A stretch of 64,000 nt of DNA from assembly GCF_004768545.1 (NCBI RefSeq), contig NZ_CP038635.1, positions 496,001 to 560,000 on the forward strand. The letters run 5' to 3'. The notes under the pieces were generated by a model, which worked only from the letters and a program-made list of their open reading frames with translations, was not told the DNA's origin and did no database searches. The translations under genes were made by a program, and so were the position numbers. Positions 1-9,492 of the stretch are shown here, in pieces. Origin of the DNA: Cupriavidus oxalaticus. Its GTDB lineage: Bacteria > Pseudomonadota > Gammaproteobacteria > Burkholderiales > Burkholderiaceae. Numbering within the stretch: position 1 is the first letter of the stretch; each line of letters opens with the position of its first letter.

Positions 1-1
1 C

Positions 2-1066
2 CAGCAGCCGCAGGGCGAGCGCATGTTCATCCAGCCCAGCATCAGCTACCCGATCGTGCGCGCCGGCTGGTACGTGACGCCGAAGGTCACGTTCAACGCG
101 ACCCAGTACCAGATGGAGTCGCAGGACAATACGCCCAACGCGCAGACCAATTTCTCGCGCGTGCTGCCCACCGTCAGCCTGGATTCGGGCATGACGTTCG
201 AGCGCGAGGCGCCGACCATGAGCCGGCTGTTCGGCGTGAACTACCTGCAGACGCTGGAGCCGCGCCTGTTCTACGTGTACACGCCGTTCCGCGACCAGAG
301 CCTGTTCCCGCTGTTCGACACGGTCCAGTCCGATTTCGGCTACGGCCAGATCTTCAGCGAGAACCCGTTCACCGGCTACGACCGCATCGCCGACAACAAC
401 AAGATCACCGGTGGCCTGACCACGCGCCTGATCGAGTCCGACTCCGGCATCGAGCGCTTCCGCGGCACCATCGCGCAGCGCTACGACTTCACCGGGCAGC
501 GCGTGCAGCTCAATGGCACGCTGGCGGACCCCAAGCCCGGCGCATCCGACCTGCTTGCCGCGACCACCATCCAGATGTTCCGGGGCTATTACCTGGACAT
601 GGGCTTGCAGTACAACCTGGATACCGACCGGGTCAACTACGGCAACGTGGCGTTTTCATACCGCCCCGAGCCGCGCAAGGTCTTCAACGCCGGCTACCGC
701 TACCGCCGTCCGACCGCCGTGACCGACAACACCGCGATCGACCAGTTCGAGCTGTCGGGCCAGTGGCCGATCACGCGGCGCGCCTACGCCATCGCCCGCT
801 TTGCCTTCGACCTGAGCGCGAGCCAGATGGTCGATACGCTGGCCGGCGTCGAATACGCCGCGGATTGCTGGGTCGGCCGCGTGGTCTACCAGCGTTTCCG
901 CAACACCACGCAGGGCTATACCGGGCGGGTCTTCCTGCAGGTGGAGTTCCGTGGCCTTTCCAAGATCGGGTCCAATCCGCTGAACATCCTGCGCCTGAAC
1001 GTGCCGGGCTACGAGCCTGTGTCCGCCAAGCCGGTGCCGACGACCCAGTACGATCACTATGAATGA
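2..1066 (+). CDS. lptD: LPS-assembly protein LptD, C-terminal part (5' end outside window)
   Basis: Outer-membrane beta-barrel that, with the lipoprotein LptE, inserts lipopolysaccharide into the outer leaflet. The frame is open from base 2, so about 354 C-terminal residues are present and the N-terminal LptA-like domain is missing. What is seen is a string of amphipathic aromatic-rich strands, a cysteine in AADCWVGRVVYQRF where the family has its C-terminal cysteine region, and the typical ending with FLQVEFRGLSKIGS. The internal ATG at 23 is not the real start. surA starts 9 bases after the stop; SurA is the periplasmic chaperone that helps fold LptD, so the pairing makes functional sense. 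The family call is secure; only the start is unseen. Confidence 0.93.
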   Translation, partial: QQPQGERMFIQPSISYPIVRAGWYVTPKVTFNATQYQMESQDNTPNAQTNFSRVLPTVSLDSGMTFEREAPTMSRLFGVNYLQTLEPRLFYVYTPFRDQSLFPLFDTVQSDFGYGQIFSENPFTGYDRIADNNKITGGLTTRLIESDSGIERFRGTIAQRYDFTGQRVQLNGTLADPKPGASDLLAATTIQMFRGYYLDMGLQYNLDTDRVNYGNVAFSYRPEPRKVFNAGYRYRRPTAVTDNTAIDQFELSGQWPITRRAYAIARFAFDLSASQMVDTLAGVEYAADCWVGRVVYQRFRNTTQGYTGRVFLQVEFRGLSKIGSNPLNILRLNVPGYEPVSAKPVPTTQYDHYE

Positions 1067-1075
1067 CGGATTAAG

Positions 1076-2548
1076 ATGAAACGTCAAGAATTCGCCGTGT
1101 TTTCCTTTCTTATGACGTCGTGGCACCGCCTGCTGCTGCCGGCCGTGCTGGCCGCGATCGCCGTGCCGGCCGCCGCGCAGCTGAAGGCGCCGGGCGCGGG
1201 ACGTGCCACCGGCATCTTCGTGCCGCAGTCGTCCGACGTCACCGCGCCGGCGAGCCAGCCCAAGCTCGGCGTGCCGCAGCCCGGTGACCAGAAGCGCTCG
1301 CAGCTGGTCGACGAGGTGGTTGCCGTGGTCAACAACAGCGTGATCACGCGCCGCGAGCTGCTCGACCGCGCCGACGAGATCGAAGGCCAGCTGCGCGCCG
1401 CCGGCCGTCCGGTCCCGCCGCGCGCGGACCTGCTCGGCGAGGTGCTGGAACGCCTGGTGATGGAACGCGTGCAGACCCAGGCCGCGCAGGAAGCCGGCAT
1501 CCGCGTGACCGACCAGGAGATCGACCGCGCCATCGAATCGGTGGCGCAGCAGAACCGCATGAACGCCACCGAGCTGCGCCGCCGCGTGGAAGCCAGCGGC
1601 ATGACCTGGACCAAGTACCGCGACGAACTGCGCAAGCAGGTCCAGGTGATTCGCCTGCGCGAGCGCGAGGTCGATTCCAAGGTTCAGGTCTACGACGGCG
1701 AGATCGACAACTTCCTGGCTGCCCGCGGCGGCCAGGCCGGCGCTACCGGCCCGACCGAATACAACGTGGCGCAGATCCTCGTGCGCGTGCCCGAGAATGC
1801 CTCGGAGGCGCAGAAGCAGGCGCAGCGCGCCAAGGCCGAGGGGCTGCTGAAGCAGGCCCAGGGCGGCGCGGATTTTGCGCAGCTGGCGCAAGCCAATTCG
1901 GAAGGCCCGGAAGCCGCGCAGGGCGGCGCCATGGGCTTCCGCGAGATCGGCCGCCTGCCGGCGCTGTTCGCCAACTCGGTGGTCGACCTCCAGCCTGGCG
2001 CCGTGGCGCCCCAGGTGGTGGAAAGCGCCGCGGGCTTCCATGTGGTCAAGCTGGTGGCCAAGCGCGCCGCCCCGGCATCCGGCACGGCCGCGGCAGGCAA
2101 GATCACGCAGACGCAGGTGCGCCATATCCTGATCCGCACCGGCCCCAACATGCCAGAAGCCGAGGCGCGCCGCCAGCTCAGCACGCTGCGCGACCGCATC
2201 ACCCACGGCGGCGACTTTGCCGACGCGGCCAAGCGCTTCTCGCAGGACGGCTCGGCACAGAACGGCGGCGACCTAGGCTGGGTTTCGCCGGGCGAGCTGG
2301 TGCCCGAGTTCGAGCAGGCCATGAGCCGCCTGCGCACGAACGAGATCTCCGAGCCGGTGGTCACGCAGTTCGGCGTGCACCTGATCCAGGTGCTGAACCG
2401 CCGCGAGACCGAGCTGTCGCCCGAGAAGCAGCGCGACTTTGCCCGAGCCGAGGTCCGCGAACAGAAGCTGCGGGCCGCGTATGATGACTGGGTGCGCCAG
2501 CTGCGCTCGCAGGCGTACGTCGAGTACCGCATCAACCGGCAGCGCTGA
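1076..2548 (+). CDS. surA: Periplasmic chaperone/peptidyl-prolyl isomerase SurA
   Basis: Periplasmic chaperone for outer-membrane proteins. Two parvulin-type PPIase domains are visible, one from [13 protein letters not shown] to [11 protein letters not shown] and one from [11 protein letters not shown] to [13 protein letters not shown], after the SurA N-terminal helical domain ([22 protein letters not shown]). The first ATG gives 490 residues; a second ATG at 1112 gives [23 protein letters not shown], a cleaner signal peptide, and may be the true start. It follows lptD by 9 bases and precedes pdxA, the same order (lptD-surA-pdxA-rsmA) as in E. coli, which indicates one operon. Confidence 0.95.
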   Translation: MKRQEFAVFSFLMTSWHRLLLPAVLAAIAVPAAAQLKAPGAGRATGIFVPQSSDVTAPASQPKLGVPQPGDQKRSQLVDEVVAVVNNSVITRRELLDRADEIEGQLRAAGRPVPPRADLLGEVLERLVMERVQTQAAQEAGIRVTDQEIDRAIESVAQQNRMNATELRRRVEASGMTWTKYRDELRKQVQVIRLREREVDSKVQVYDGEIDNFLAARGGQAGATGPTEYNVAQILVRVPENASEAQKQAQRAKAEGLLKQAQGGADFAQLAQANSEGPEAAQGGAMGFREIGRLPALFANSVVDLQPGAVAPQVVESAAGFHVVKLVAKRAAPASGTAAAGKITQTQVRHILIRTGPNMPEAEARRQLSTLRDRITHGGDFADAAKRFSQDGSAQNGGDLGWVSPGELVPEFEQAMSRLRTNEISEPVVTQFGVHLIQVLNRRETELSPEKQRDFARAEVREQKLRAAYDDWVRQLRSQAYVEYRINRQR

Positions 2549-2582
2549 TACGCGCACGCGCCGCCGACTCGCCCACGCCGAC

Positions 2583-3686
2583 ATGCCTGACCCGCTATCC
2601 CTGGCCATTTCCACCGGCGAACCCGCCGGCATCGGCCCCGATATCACCATCGGGGCGTTGCTGCAGCTCGCCGGCGCCAACCATGGCAACAACGGCGGCA
2701 GCGGGCACTACCGCTTCCATGTGCTGGGCGATGCCCGCCTGCTGGCCGATCGCGCCGCGGCGCTGGGCGTGACGCACGCCTGGGAGCGGCGCATCGCCGA
2801 CGGCGACGTGGTGATCGAGGATATCCCGCTGGCGGTCGCGTGCGAACCGGGCCGGCTGGACGCGCGCAATGGCCGGTACGTGCTGGCGCTGCTCGATGCC
2901 GCCATCGCCGGCTGCCGCCCGCATGGCCGCGCCGCGCCGCGCTTTGCGGCCATGGTCACGGCACCGGTGCAGAAGAGCACCATCAACGACGCCGGCGTGC
3001 CGTTCACCGGCCACACCGAATACCTGGCCGACAGTGCCGGCGTGCCGCGCGTGGTGATGATGCTGGCCGGCCCGCAGCCCGCGCACGACCACGCCATGCT
3101 GCGCGTGGCGCTGGCGACCACCCACCTGCCGCTGCGTGCGGTGCCCGACGCGCTTTCCGTCCCGCTGCTGTTGCAGACCCTGACCATCATCGATGCCGAC
3201 CTGCGCCGCTACTTCGGCATCGCGCGCCCGCGCATCCTGGTCACGGGCCTGAACCCGCACGCCGGCGAAAGCGGGCACATGGGCCGCGAAGAGATCGACG
3301 TGATCGTGCCCGCGCTGGCGCAGGCCAAGGATGCCGGCATCGATGCGCGCGGCCCCTTCCCGGCCGACACGCTGTTCCAGCCGCGCCACCTGCGCGATGC
3401 CGACTGCGTGCTGGCGATGTACCATGACCAGGGGCTGGCGCCGCTGAAATACGGCACCTTCGGCCACGGCGTGAACATCACGCTGGGGCTGCCCTTCATC
3501 CGCACTTCGGTGGACCACGGCACCGCGCTGGACCTGGCTGGCACCGGCCAGGCAGAGCATGGCAGCATGATCGAGGCCATCCGCAGTGCGGTCACCATGG
3601 CCGGCCATGCCAACGGCCGCCATCCCGATGGCGCCGGCGCCAGCCATCCGGGCCATCCCAATCCTGGCTTGCAGCCGCCTTGCTGA
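2583..3686 (+). CDS. pdxA: 4-hydroxythreonine-4-phosphate dehydrogenase PdxA
   Basis: NAD-dependent oxidation of 4-phosphohydroxy-L-threonine in pyridoxal phosphate synthesis. The start at 2583 gives [21 protein letters not shown], the expected N-terminus; the same frame is open further upstream inside surA but does not look like PdxA there. Seen: [15 protein letters not shown] and the three metal-binding histidine contexts [26 protein letters not shown] and [12 protein letters not shown]. At 367 residues it is longer than the E. coli enzyme (329), partly from a Gly/Asn-rich insert near residue 30 and a Gly/His/Pro-rich C-terminal tail after [12 protein letters not shown]. The 3' end lies just ahead of rsmA. 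Confidence 0.93.
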   Translation: MPDPLSLAISTGEPAGIGPDITIGALLQLAGANHGNNGGSGHYRFHVLGDARLLADRAAALGVTHAWERRIADGDVVIEDIPLAVACEPGRLDARNGRYVLALLDAAIAGCRPHGRAAPRFAAMVTAPVQKSTINDAGVPFTGHTEYLADSAGVPRVVMMLAGPQPAHDHAMLRVALATTHLPLRAVPDALSVPLLLQTLTIIDADLRRYFGIARPRILVTGLNPHAGESGHMGREEIDVIVPALAQAKDAGIDARGPFPADTLFQPRHLRDADCVLAMYHDQGLAPLKYGTFGHGVNITLGLPFIRTSVDHGTALDLAGTGQAEHGSMIEAIRSAVTMAGHANGRHPDGAGASHPGHPNPGLQPPC

Positions 3687-3715
3687 AGCCGGACCTCATG
3701 CTGCAACATCGAACC

Positions 3716-4549
3716 ATGCGTTCCAACGTGCACCAGGGCCATGTGGCCCGCAAGCGATTCGGGCAGAACTTCCTGGTCGACGACACCATCATCCACGGCA
3801 TCGTCAATGCCATCAGTCCGCAAGCCGAAGACGTGCTGGTCGAGATCGGGCCGGGACTCGGCGCGCTGACCAGCCCGCTGCTCGAACGCATCCCGCAGAT
3901 GCAGGTGGTCGAGCTCGACCGCGACCTGGTCGAGCGGCTGCGCCGCCGCTACGGCGAGCGCCTGCAGGTCCATGCCGGCGACGCGCTGGACTTCGACTTC
4001 GGTAAGCTGGAAGTGCCGGGCAGGCCGCTGCGCATCGTCGGCAACCTGCCGTACAACATTTCCAGCCCGCTGCTGTTCCACCTGATGCAGTTCGCCGACC
4101 GGGTGCGCGACCAGCACTTCATGCTGCAGAAGGAAGTGGTCGAGCGCATGGTGGCCGAGCCCGGCAGCAAGGCCTTCGGCCGGCTGTCGATCATGCTGCA
4201 GGTGCGCTACTACATGGAGCATGTGCTGGACGTGCCGCCGGGCAGTTTCAACCCGCCGCCCAAGGTCGATTCGGCCGTGGTGCGGATGATCCCGTGGCCG
4301 CGCCATCACGACGGCCGCCTGCGCTCGCCGCATGCCGATTGCGACATCACCGTGCTCGGCGACGTGGTCACCGCGGCGTTTTCGCAGCGGCGCAAGGTGC
4401 TGCGCAATACGCTGTCGTTCCTGCGCGACCAGGTCGACTTCGACGCGATGGGCTTCGACCTTGGCCGCCGCGCCGAGGAAGTGCCCGTTGGCGAGTATGT
4501 CGAGCTGGCCCGCCGCCTCGGCGGCGGCGCTGCGGGGCAGGCCGCCTGA
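3716..4549 (+). CDS. rsmA: 16S rRNA (adenine1518/1519-N6)-dimethyltransferase RsmA (KsgA)
   Basis: Dimethylates two adjacent adenines in the 3' hairpin of 16S rRNA during 30S maturation, using S-adenosylmethionine. Seen: [11 protein letters not shown] at the N-terminus, the SAM site [11 protein letters not shown], and the catalytic motif [16 protein letters not shown] chose ATG 3716 ([19 protein letters not shown], 277 residues) because E. coli KsgA is 273 residues; an ATG at 3698 and a TTG at 3680 overlapping the pdxA stop are alternatives. It belongs to the surA-pdxA-rsmA group. Confidence 0.93.
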   Translation: MRSNVHQGHVARKRFGQNFLVDDTIIHGIVNAISPQAEDVLVEIGPGLGALTSPLLERIPQMQVVELDRDLVERLRRRYGERLQVHAGDALDFDFGKLEVPGRPLRIVGNLPYNISSPLLFHLMQFADRVRDQHFMLQKEVVERMVAEPGSKAFGRLSIMLQVRYYMEHVLDVPPGSFNPPPKVDSAVVRMIPWPRHHDGRLRSPHADCDITVLGDVVTAAFSQRRKVLRNTLSFLRDQVDFDAMGFDLGRRAEEVPVGEYVELARRLGGGAAGQAA

Positions 4550-4605
4550 AGCCCCAGATCAACGAATTCCGAATTTCCGCGACTTATTTCGTGCAAGACC
4601 GTTCC

Positions 4606-5643
4606 ATGACAGCCCAAACCAGCCAAACCAACCGGCGTCCCGTGATCCTGACCGGCGACCGTCCCACCGGCCCGCTGCACCTCGGCCACTTCGTCGGCTC
4701 GCTGCAGAGCCGCGTGGCGCTGCAGGATTCGCATGAGCAATACCTGCTGCTGGCCGACACCCAGGCCATGACCGACAACGCGCACGATCCCGACAAGGTG
4801 CGCCGCAACGTGCTGGAAGTGGCGCTGGACTACCTGGCGGTCGGCATCGACCCGGCCAAGACCACCATCACCGTGCAGTCGCACCTGCCGGCGCTGGCCG
4901 AGCTGACGCTGATGTACCTGAACTTTGTCACGGTATCGCGGCTGGAGCGCAACCCGACCATCAAGGAAGAGATCCAGGCGCGCGGCTTCGGCCGCGATAT
5001 CCCGGCCGGCTTCCTGTGCTACCCGGCCGCGCAGGCCGCGGACATCACCGCCTTCAAGGCCCAGGTGGTGCCGGTGGGCGAAGACCAGGCCCCGCTGATC
5101 GAGCAGACCAACGAGATCGTGCGCCGCATCAACAACCAGGTCGGCCGGGACGTGCTGCCGGAGTGCAAGGCGCTGATCCCCAAGTTCGGCCGCCTGCCCG
5201 GCGTCGACGGCAAGGCCAAGATGAGCAAGTCGATGGGCAACGCAATCGCGCTGGGCGCGTCGCCGGAGCAGATCAAGGCCGCGGTGCACAGCATGTACAC
5301 CGACCCGAACCACCTGAAGGTGTCGGATCCGGGCCAGGTCGAGGGCAACGTCGTGTTCACGTACCTGGATGCGTTCGACCCGAACACCGAGGAAGTCGAA
5401 GCGCTGAAGGAACACTATCGCAAGGGCGGCCTGGGCGACATGGTGCTCAAGCGCCGCATCGAAGGCATCCTGCAGGACATGCTGGCGCCGATCCGCGCCC
5501 GCCGCGAAGAGCTGGCCAAGAACCCGGACTATGTGTTCGATGTGCTGCGCCAGGGCACGCAGAAGGCACGCGAACTGACCCAGCAGACGCTGGAGGAAGT
5601 GCGCGACGCGCTGGGGATGTTCTCGTTCGAGGCGCGCCGCTGA
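4606..5643 (+). CDS. trpS: Tryptophan--tRNA ligase
   Basis: Class I aminoacyl-tRNA synthetase charging tRNA-Trp. The 345-residue product begins MTAQTSQTNRRPVILTGDRP; upstream open frame in the rsmA region is not part of it. The HIGH signature appears as GPLHLGHFVGS and the KMSKS signature is intact as KMSKSMGNAI. The C-terminal stretch with VLRQGTQKARELTQQTLEEV is the anticodon-binding helical region. It follows rsmA after 56 bases and ends the plus-strand run; an inverted repeat at 5676-5708 lies downstream. Confidence 0.96.
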   Translation: MTAQTSQTNRRPVILTGDRPTGPLHLGHFVGSLQSRVALQDSHEQYLLLADTQAMTDNAHDPDKVRRNVLEVALDYLAVGIDPAKTTITVQSHLPALAELTLMYLNFVTVSRLERNPTIKEEIQARGFGRDIPAGFLCYPAAQAADITAFKAQVVPVGEDQAPLIEQTNEIVRRINNQVGRDVLPECKALIPKFGRLPGVDGKAKMSKSMGNAIALGASPEQIKAAVHSMYTDPNHLKVSDPGQVEGNVVFTYLDAFDPNTEEVEALKEHYRKGGLGDMVLKRRIEGILQDMLAPIRARREELAKNPDYVFDVLRQGTQKARELTQQTLEEVRDALGMFSFEARR

Positions 5644-5675
5644 TTGAACAGCATGCCGTCGCACGTCGGCGGTTT

Positions 5676-5708
5676 GTTCCCCTCTCCCGTGCGGCGGGAG
5701 AGGGGAAC
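5676..5708. repeat. Perfect 14-bp inverted repeat, REP-like, between trpS and the EamA gene
   Basis: Arms 5676-5689 and 5695-5708 are exact complements around a 5-base loop. The core (CCCCTCTCCCG...CGGGAGAGGGG) recurs in a related form at 24875-24903, so it may be a dispersed intergenic palindrome. It lies between convergent genes and could end transcription from both sides, though no T-run follows. Confidence 0.6.
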
Positions 5709-5766
5709 GTTCACAAGGGATAGCTGCTACGTTCGGCGCCCATGGTGAGCGAGCCGCGCCAGAGGC

Positions 5767-6672
5767 CTACGCCCGCCGATTCACCAGCACAATCCCCGCC
5801 AGCACCAACACCGCCGCCACCGCAAAGCGCGGCCCCACCACGTCGTGCATCAGCACCACGCCGAAAGCCACCCCGAACAGCGGCGTCAGGAAGGAAAACA
5901 CCGACAGCCGTGACGCCAGGTAGCGCCGCAGCAGCCAGAACCACGCCAGGTAGCTGGCAAACGCGATCAGCACCGACTGGTAGAACAGGCTCGCCAGCAC
6001 CACGCCGTCGATCTGCACGGTCGCGGTCTGGCCCGCTGCCATGGCCATCGCCAGCAGCAGCACCGCCGATACCGCCAGCTGGTACAGCAGCGTCTTGCTG
6101 GCCGGCGCGGTTGCCAGCGGACTGGCGCGCACCACCACGGTGGTGGCGGCCCACAGCGCCCCGGCCACAATGCCCAGCGCATCGCCCAGCAGCGTGCTGC
6201 CATGGGGCGACGGCGCCGCGATGCCATCGGCGAACGCCAGTGCCATGCCCACGAACGCCAGCGCCACGCCGAGCCATTGCCCGGCGTGCAGCCGTTCGCC
6301 CGGGACCACGAAATGCAGCCCCAGCGCGGTGAAGATCGGCGCGGTGTACAGGAACACCGCCATGCGCGAGGCCGTGGTGTGGCCCAGCCCGACGAAGATG
6401 CAGAAGAACTCGGCGCCGAACAGCAGCCCCGCCAGCAGGCCCGCGTTGAGCGTGCCGTCGCGGCGCCAGATCGGCGTGCCGCGCCAGGCGGCAAAGCCGA
6501 ACACCAGCAACGCCGCCACCGCCGAGCGCACGCCGGCCTGCAGCACCGCGCCCATCAGCGGCGCGGTCACCTTGATCACCACCTGTTGCAGGCCCCAGGC
6601 GGCGCACAGCACCACCATCAGGCCCACCGCCATGCCGTCCAGCGGCCGGCGGCTCAGGGTTTGCGCGTCCAC
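5767..6672 (-). CDS. EamA/DMT-family permease
   Basis: Predicted inner-membrane drug/metabolite transporter with two EamA repeats and about ten hydrophobic helices (for example GLMVVLCAAWGLQQVVIK at the start and FAVAAVLVLAGIVLVNRR at the end). The substrate cannot be told. The start is uncertain: a GTG at 6672 gives about 301 residues, an ATG at 6633 gives MAVGLMVVLCAAWG and removes a short polar leader. The gene lies just downstream of gloA on the same strand; the frame is open into gloA but that part is not transporter-like. Confidence 0.82.
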   Translation of the reverse strand: MDAQTLSRRPLDGMAVGLMVVLCAAWGLQQVVIKVTAPLMGAVLQAGVRSAVAALLVFGFAAWRGTPIWRRDGTLNAGLLAGLLFGAEFFCIFVGLGHTTASRMAVFLYTAPIFTALGLHFVVPGERLHAGQWLGVALAFVGMALAFADGIAAPSPHGSTLLGDALGIVAGALWAATTVVVRASPLATAPASKTLLYQLAVSAVLLLAMAMAAGQTATVQIDGVVLASLFYQSVLIAFASYLAWFWLLRRYLASRLSVFSFLTPLFGVAFGVVLMHDVVGPRFAVAAVLVLAGIVLVNRRA

Positions 6673-6692
6673 GGTCGCGGCCGATGGACGCG

Positions 6693-7100
6693 TTACGGGC
6701 GGCTGGCGTCGCGGGTGGAATGGCGCTCGATCAGCTCGATCTTGTAGCCGTCCGGGTCTTCGACGAAGGCGATCACGGTGGTGCCGCCCTTGACCGGGCC
6801 GGCTTCTCGGGTGACCTTGCCGCCGGCCGCGCGGATGCGCTCGCATGCCGCCGCGGCGTTGTCGGTCTCCAGCGCGATATGGCCGTAGGCGGTGCCCAGG
6901 TCATACTGGTCGACGCCGTAGTTGTAGGTCAGCTCCAGCACCGCGGTCTCGCTTTCGGGGCCGTAGCCGACGAAGGCCAGGCGGTACTTGTACTCGGGGT
7001 TGTCGCTCTCGCGCAGCAGCTGCATGCCGAGAATGCGGGTATAGAAATCGATGGAGCGCTGCATGTCGCCGACGCGCAGCATGGTGTGGAGGAGTCGCAT
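6693..7100 (-). CDS. gloA: Lactoylglutathione lyase (glyoxalase I)
   Basis: Converts the hemithioacetal of methylglyoxal and glutathione to S-lactoylglutathione. The 135-residue length is typical of the short bacterial enzyme. The four metal ligands are in place by family pattern: His in [13 protein letters not shown], Glu in [10 protein letters not shown], His in YGHIALETD and Glu in [12 protein letters not shown]. Ends just before the EamA permease on the same strand; 96 bases separate it from the DUF45 peptidase gene. Confidence 0.95.
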   Translation of the reverse strand: MRLLHTMLRVGDMQRSIDFYTRILGMQLLRESDNPEYKYRLAFVGYGPESETAVLELTYNYGVDQYDLGTAYGHIALETDNAAAACERIRAAGGKVTREAGPVKGGTTVIAFVEDPDGYKIELIERHSTRDASRP

Positions 7101-7196
7101 TTGAGGGCCTTCAACTGTTTTAGGTATTCGAAGGCGCCATTTTAGTGCGTTTAGCCGAAACGCACCGGCCGCTTGGAAGTGGCTTGGAAGCGTGGC

Positions 7197-8051
7197 TTAA
7201 AAGCTCGGCAGCAGCTCGGGCGGATGCGCGCGCAGCTGCGCGCGGGCGTCGCGGAATTCCGGGAAGATCGATTCCACGGTCTGCCAGAAGCGCGGGCCGT
7301 GGTTCATTTCCTTCAGGTGGGCGAGTTCGTGCGCCGCGACGTAGTCGATCATCGACAGCGGGAAATGCATCAGGCGCCAGTTCAGCCGGATCTTGCCGTC
7401 CGCGGTGCAGCTGCCCCAGCGCGTGGCCGCCGAAGTCAGCGCAAAGCCGGTATGGCGCACGCCCAGTTTGCCGGCATAGACGTCGAGCCGCTCGGCCAGC
7501 AGCCGGCGCGCCTGCTGCTGCAGCCAGCCCTGCACGCGGTCCTTGATCTGCTGCTCGTCGGCGTGCGCAGGCAGCGCCAGGTGCAGCACGCGGCTGTCGG
7601 CATCGAACAGCAGCGCGCCGATCGGCGACTCCAGCGACAGCGTCAGCGGCTGGCCCAGGAAGGGCAGGCTGGCGCCGTCGCGCCACTGCACCGTGGGCAG
7701 CACGCGGCGTGCCTCGCGGTGGCGCCATTCGCCCATCTTGTTGAAGATCCAGCGCTGCTTCTCCAGGATGGCCGATTCGATGTCGGCCAGCGTGACCCAG
7801 CGCGGCGCGGTGATCGACAGGCCGCGGTCGTCGATGGTGAAGCCGATGGTGCGCCGCGACGAGCGCTTGAGCGTATAGTGCAGCGCGCGCTCGCCCACGT
7901 GCAGCAGCCGGGCATTGGGCTGCGGTACCGGCCATGCCGGCTGCTCCGGCACCAGCGGCGCCGCCGGTGCATGGACTATGGGAGCGGCTTCTGCCAGCGG
8001 CAGTTCCAGCTGCGCGCCGTCGGCTTCGGAGGCGGGGCGCAGCAGCTTCAT
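7197..8051 (-). CDS. YgjP/DUF45-type metal-dependent peptidase-like protein
   Basis: Member of the M48-related DUF45 (YgjP) family; cellular role unknown. The zinc motif is clear: YVAAHELAHLKEMNHGPRFW, giving HExxH followed by a downstream histidine. A family hallmark, TRWGSCTADGKIRLNW, lies before it. The 284-residue product starts at ATG 8051, which overlaps the stop of the upstream acyltransferase by 4 bases (ATGA), so the two are probably co-translated. The N-terminal 50 residues are Ala/Pro-rich and not conserved in the family. Confidence 0.88.
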   Translation of the reverse strand: MKLLRPASEADGAQLELPLAEAAPIVHAPAAPLVPEQPAWPVPQPNARLLHVGERALHYTLKRSSRRTIGFTIDDRGLSITAPRWVTLADIESAILEKQRWIFNKMGEWRHREARRVLPTVQWRDGASLPFLGQPLTLSLESPIGALLFDADSRVLHLALPAHADEQQIKDRVQGWLQQQARRLLAERLDVYAGKLGVRHTGFALTSAATRWGSCTADGKIRLNWRLMHFPLSMIDYVAAHELAHLKEMNHGPRFWQTVESIFPEFRDARAQLRAHPPELLPSF

Positions 8052-8812
8052 GCGGCCGGCTCTACCCGTGCTTCGCTGCGGTAGCTGTCCGCGTCGATGC
8101 GGCGCATGTCGCGCTCGATCCAGTCGGCCACTTCCTGGTTGAGCTGGTCGGCGGTCTTGTTGGCCGAGGCGATCGGCGGGCCGACCGAGATCGTCACCAT
8201 GCCCGGGTACTTGAGGAACTTGTTGCGCGGCCACACCCGGCCCGAGTTGACCGCCATCGGCAGCACCCAGGCACCGGTCTCGACCGCCAGGCGCGCGCCG
8301 CCGCTCTTGTAGCGCGGCTTTTCCAGACCCGACGGCGTGCGCGTGCCTTCCGGGAACATGATGATCCAGGCGCCTTCGGAGAGCCGCTCGCGGCCCTGGC
8401 GCACGGCCGAGGCGAAGGCGCGGGTGCCTTCCCTGCGGTTGATATGGACCATCTTCAGCATGCCCAGCGCCCAGCCGAAGAAAGGCACCAGCAGCAGCTC
8501 GCGCTTGAACACGAAGCAAAGCGGCCTGGGCATCAGCGCCACGTAAGCCACCGTCTCCCACGCCGACTGGTGCTTGGACAGCAGCACCACCGGCTTGTCG
8601 AGCATGCTATCCATATGCTCATGGCCTTCGATGCGGTACTGGATGCCGCAGATGCCGCGGGCGGCCCAGATCACCAGCCGCGGCCAGCCGCGCACGAAGC
8701 GGAAGCGCTGGTCGGCATTCATGAAGGGAAACACTACGAAGCAGGCGCAGGCGTAGGGGGGCGTCAGCACCAGCAGGTACAGCGCAAACAGCAGGGAACG
8801 GAGAAACGTCAT
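8048..8812 (-). CDS. plsC: 1-acyl-sn-glycerol-3-phosphate acyltransferase (PlsC family)
   Basis: Acylates lysophosphatidic acid or a related lysophospholipid at the inner membrane. The 254-residue product starts MTFLRSLLFALYLLVL, a membrane anchor. The substrate-binding motif FPEGTRTP is intact. The catalytic block reads LLSKHQSAWETV, that is HX4E rather than the more common HX4D, a conservative change. A longer N-terminus from 8854 is possible but less hydrophobic. It sits between gmhB and the DUF45 gene, overlapping the latter by 4 bases. Confidence 0.88.
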   Translation of the reverse strand: MTFLRSLLFALYLLVLTPPYACACFVVFPFMNADQRFRFVRGWPRLVIWAARGICGIQYRIEGHEHMDSMLDKPVVLLSKHQSAWETVAYVALMPRPLCFVFKRELLLVPFFGWALGMLKMVHINRREGTRAFASAVRQGRERLSEGAWIIMFPEGTRTPSGLEKPRYKSGGARLAVETGAWVLPMAVNSGRVWPRNKFLKYPGMVTISVGPPIASANKTADQLNQEVADWIERDMRRIDADSYRSEARVEPAA

Positions 8813-8858
8813 GCGTGGGGGCGCAAAAAAGAGGGTCGGAGCCAGCGTCGGCAATGGC

Positions 8859-9461
8859 TTATTGTGCGGACTCGCGGGTGGCGCTGTGGTTGCCGCTGTC
8901 GTTGCCGCCGTCGTTGCCGGTCAGCCAGCGCGCAAAGGCGCGCAGGTCGTCATGCACCTGCGTGCCGGGCGGCAGGCCGCCTTTGTCCAGCGTCTTCATG
9001 CCCTTGCCGCTGCGCACCAGGTGCGGCGCGCAGCCGACCGCGACACCGGCCTCCAGGTCGCGCAGCGAATCGCCGACGATCGGCACGCCGCGCAGCTCGA
9101 TGCCGAAACGCTCGCTGATCTGCTCGAGCATGCCGGACTTGGGCTTGCGGCAGTCGCAGCCGTCCGCGGCGGTATGCGGGCAGAAGAACACGGCCTCGAC
9201 GCGCCCGCCCAGGCGTGCCAGCGCCGCGTACATCTTCTCGTGCATGGCGTTGAGCGCGCTCATCTCGAACAGGCCGCGGCCGATGCCGGACTGGTTGCTG
9301 GCGATCACCACGCGATAGCCGGCCTGGTTCAGCGCGGCGATGGCTTCCAGGCTGCCGTCGATGGGGATCCACTCGTCGGGCGACTTGATGAACTGGTCGC
9401 TGTCGAGGTTGACCACCCCGTCGCGGTCCAGGATGACAAACTTGGGGGGCGTCTGCGGCAT
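8859..9461 (-). CDS. gmhB: D-glycero-beta-D-manno-heptose-1,7-bisphosphate 7-phosphatase
   Basis: HAD-family phosphatase in ADP-heptose synthesis for the LPS inner core. The 200-residue product starts MPQTPPKFVILDRDGVV, holding the DxD nucleophile motif; IASNQSGIGRG, the lysine in CRKPKSGML and VGDSLRDLEAG supply the other HAD motifs. The zinc loop with Cys/His ligands (CPHTAADGCDCRKP) is diagnostic for GmhB. The gene lies 31 bases after glyS and is followed by plsC; waaF, which uses the final product, is at 61.5 kb. Confidence 0.94.
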   Translation of the reverse strand: MPQTPPKFVILDRDGVVNLDSDQFIKSPDEWIPIDGSLEAIAALNQAGYRVVIASNQSGIGRGLFEMSALNAMHEKMYAALARLGGRVEAVFFCPHTAADGCDCRKPKSGMLEQISERFGIELRGVPIVGDSLRDLEAGVAVGCAPHLVRSGKGMKTLDKGGLPPGTQVHDDLRAFARWLTGNDGGNDSGNHSATRESAQ

Positions 9462-9492
9462 GTGCGGCTCCGGTATCGCGTGCTGGCGGCGC

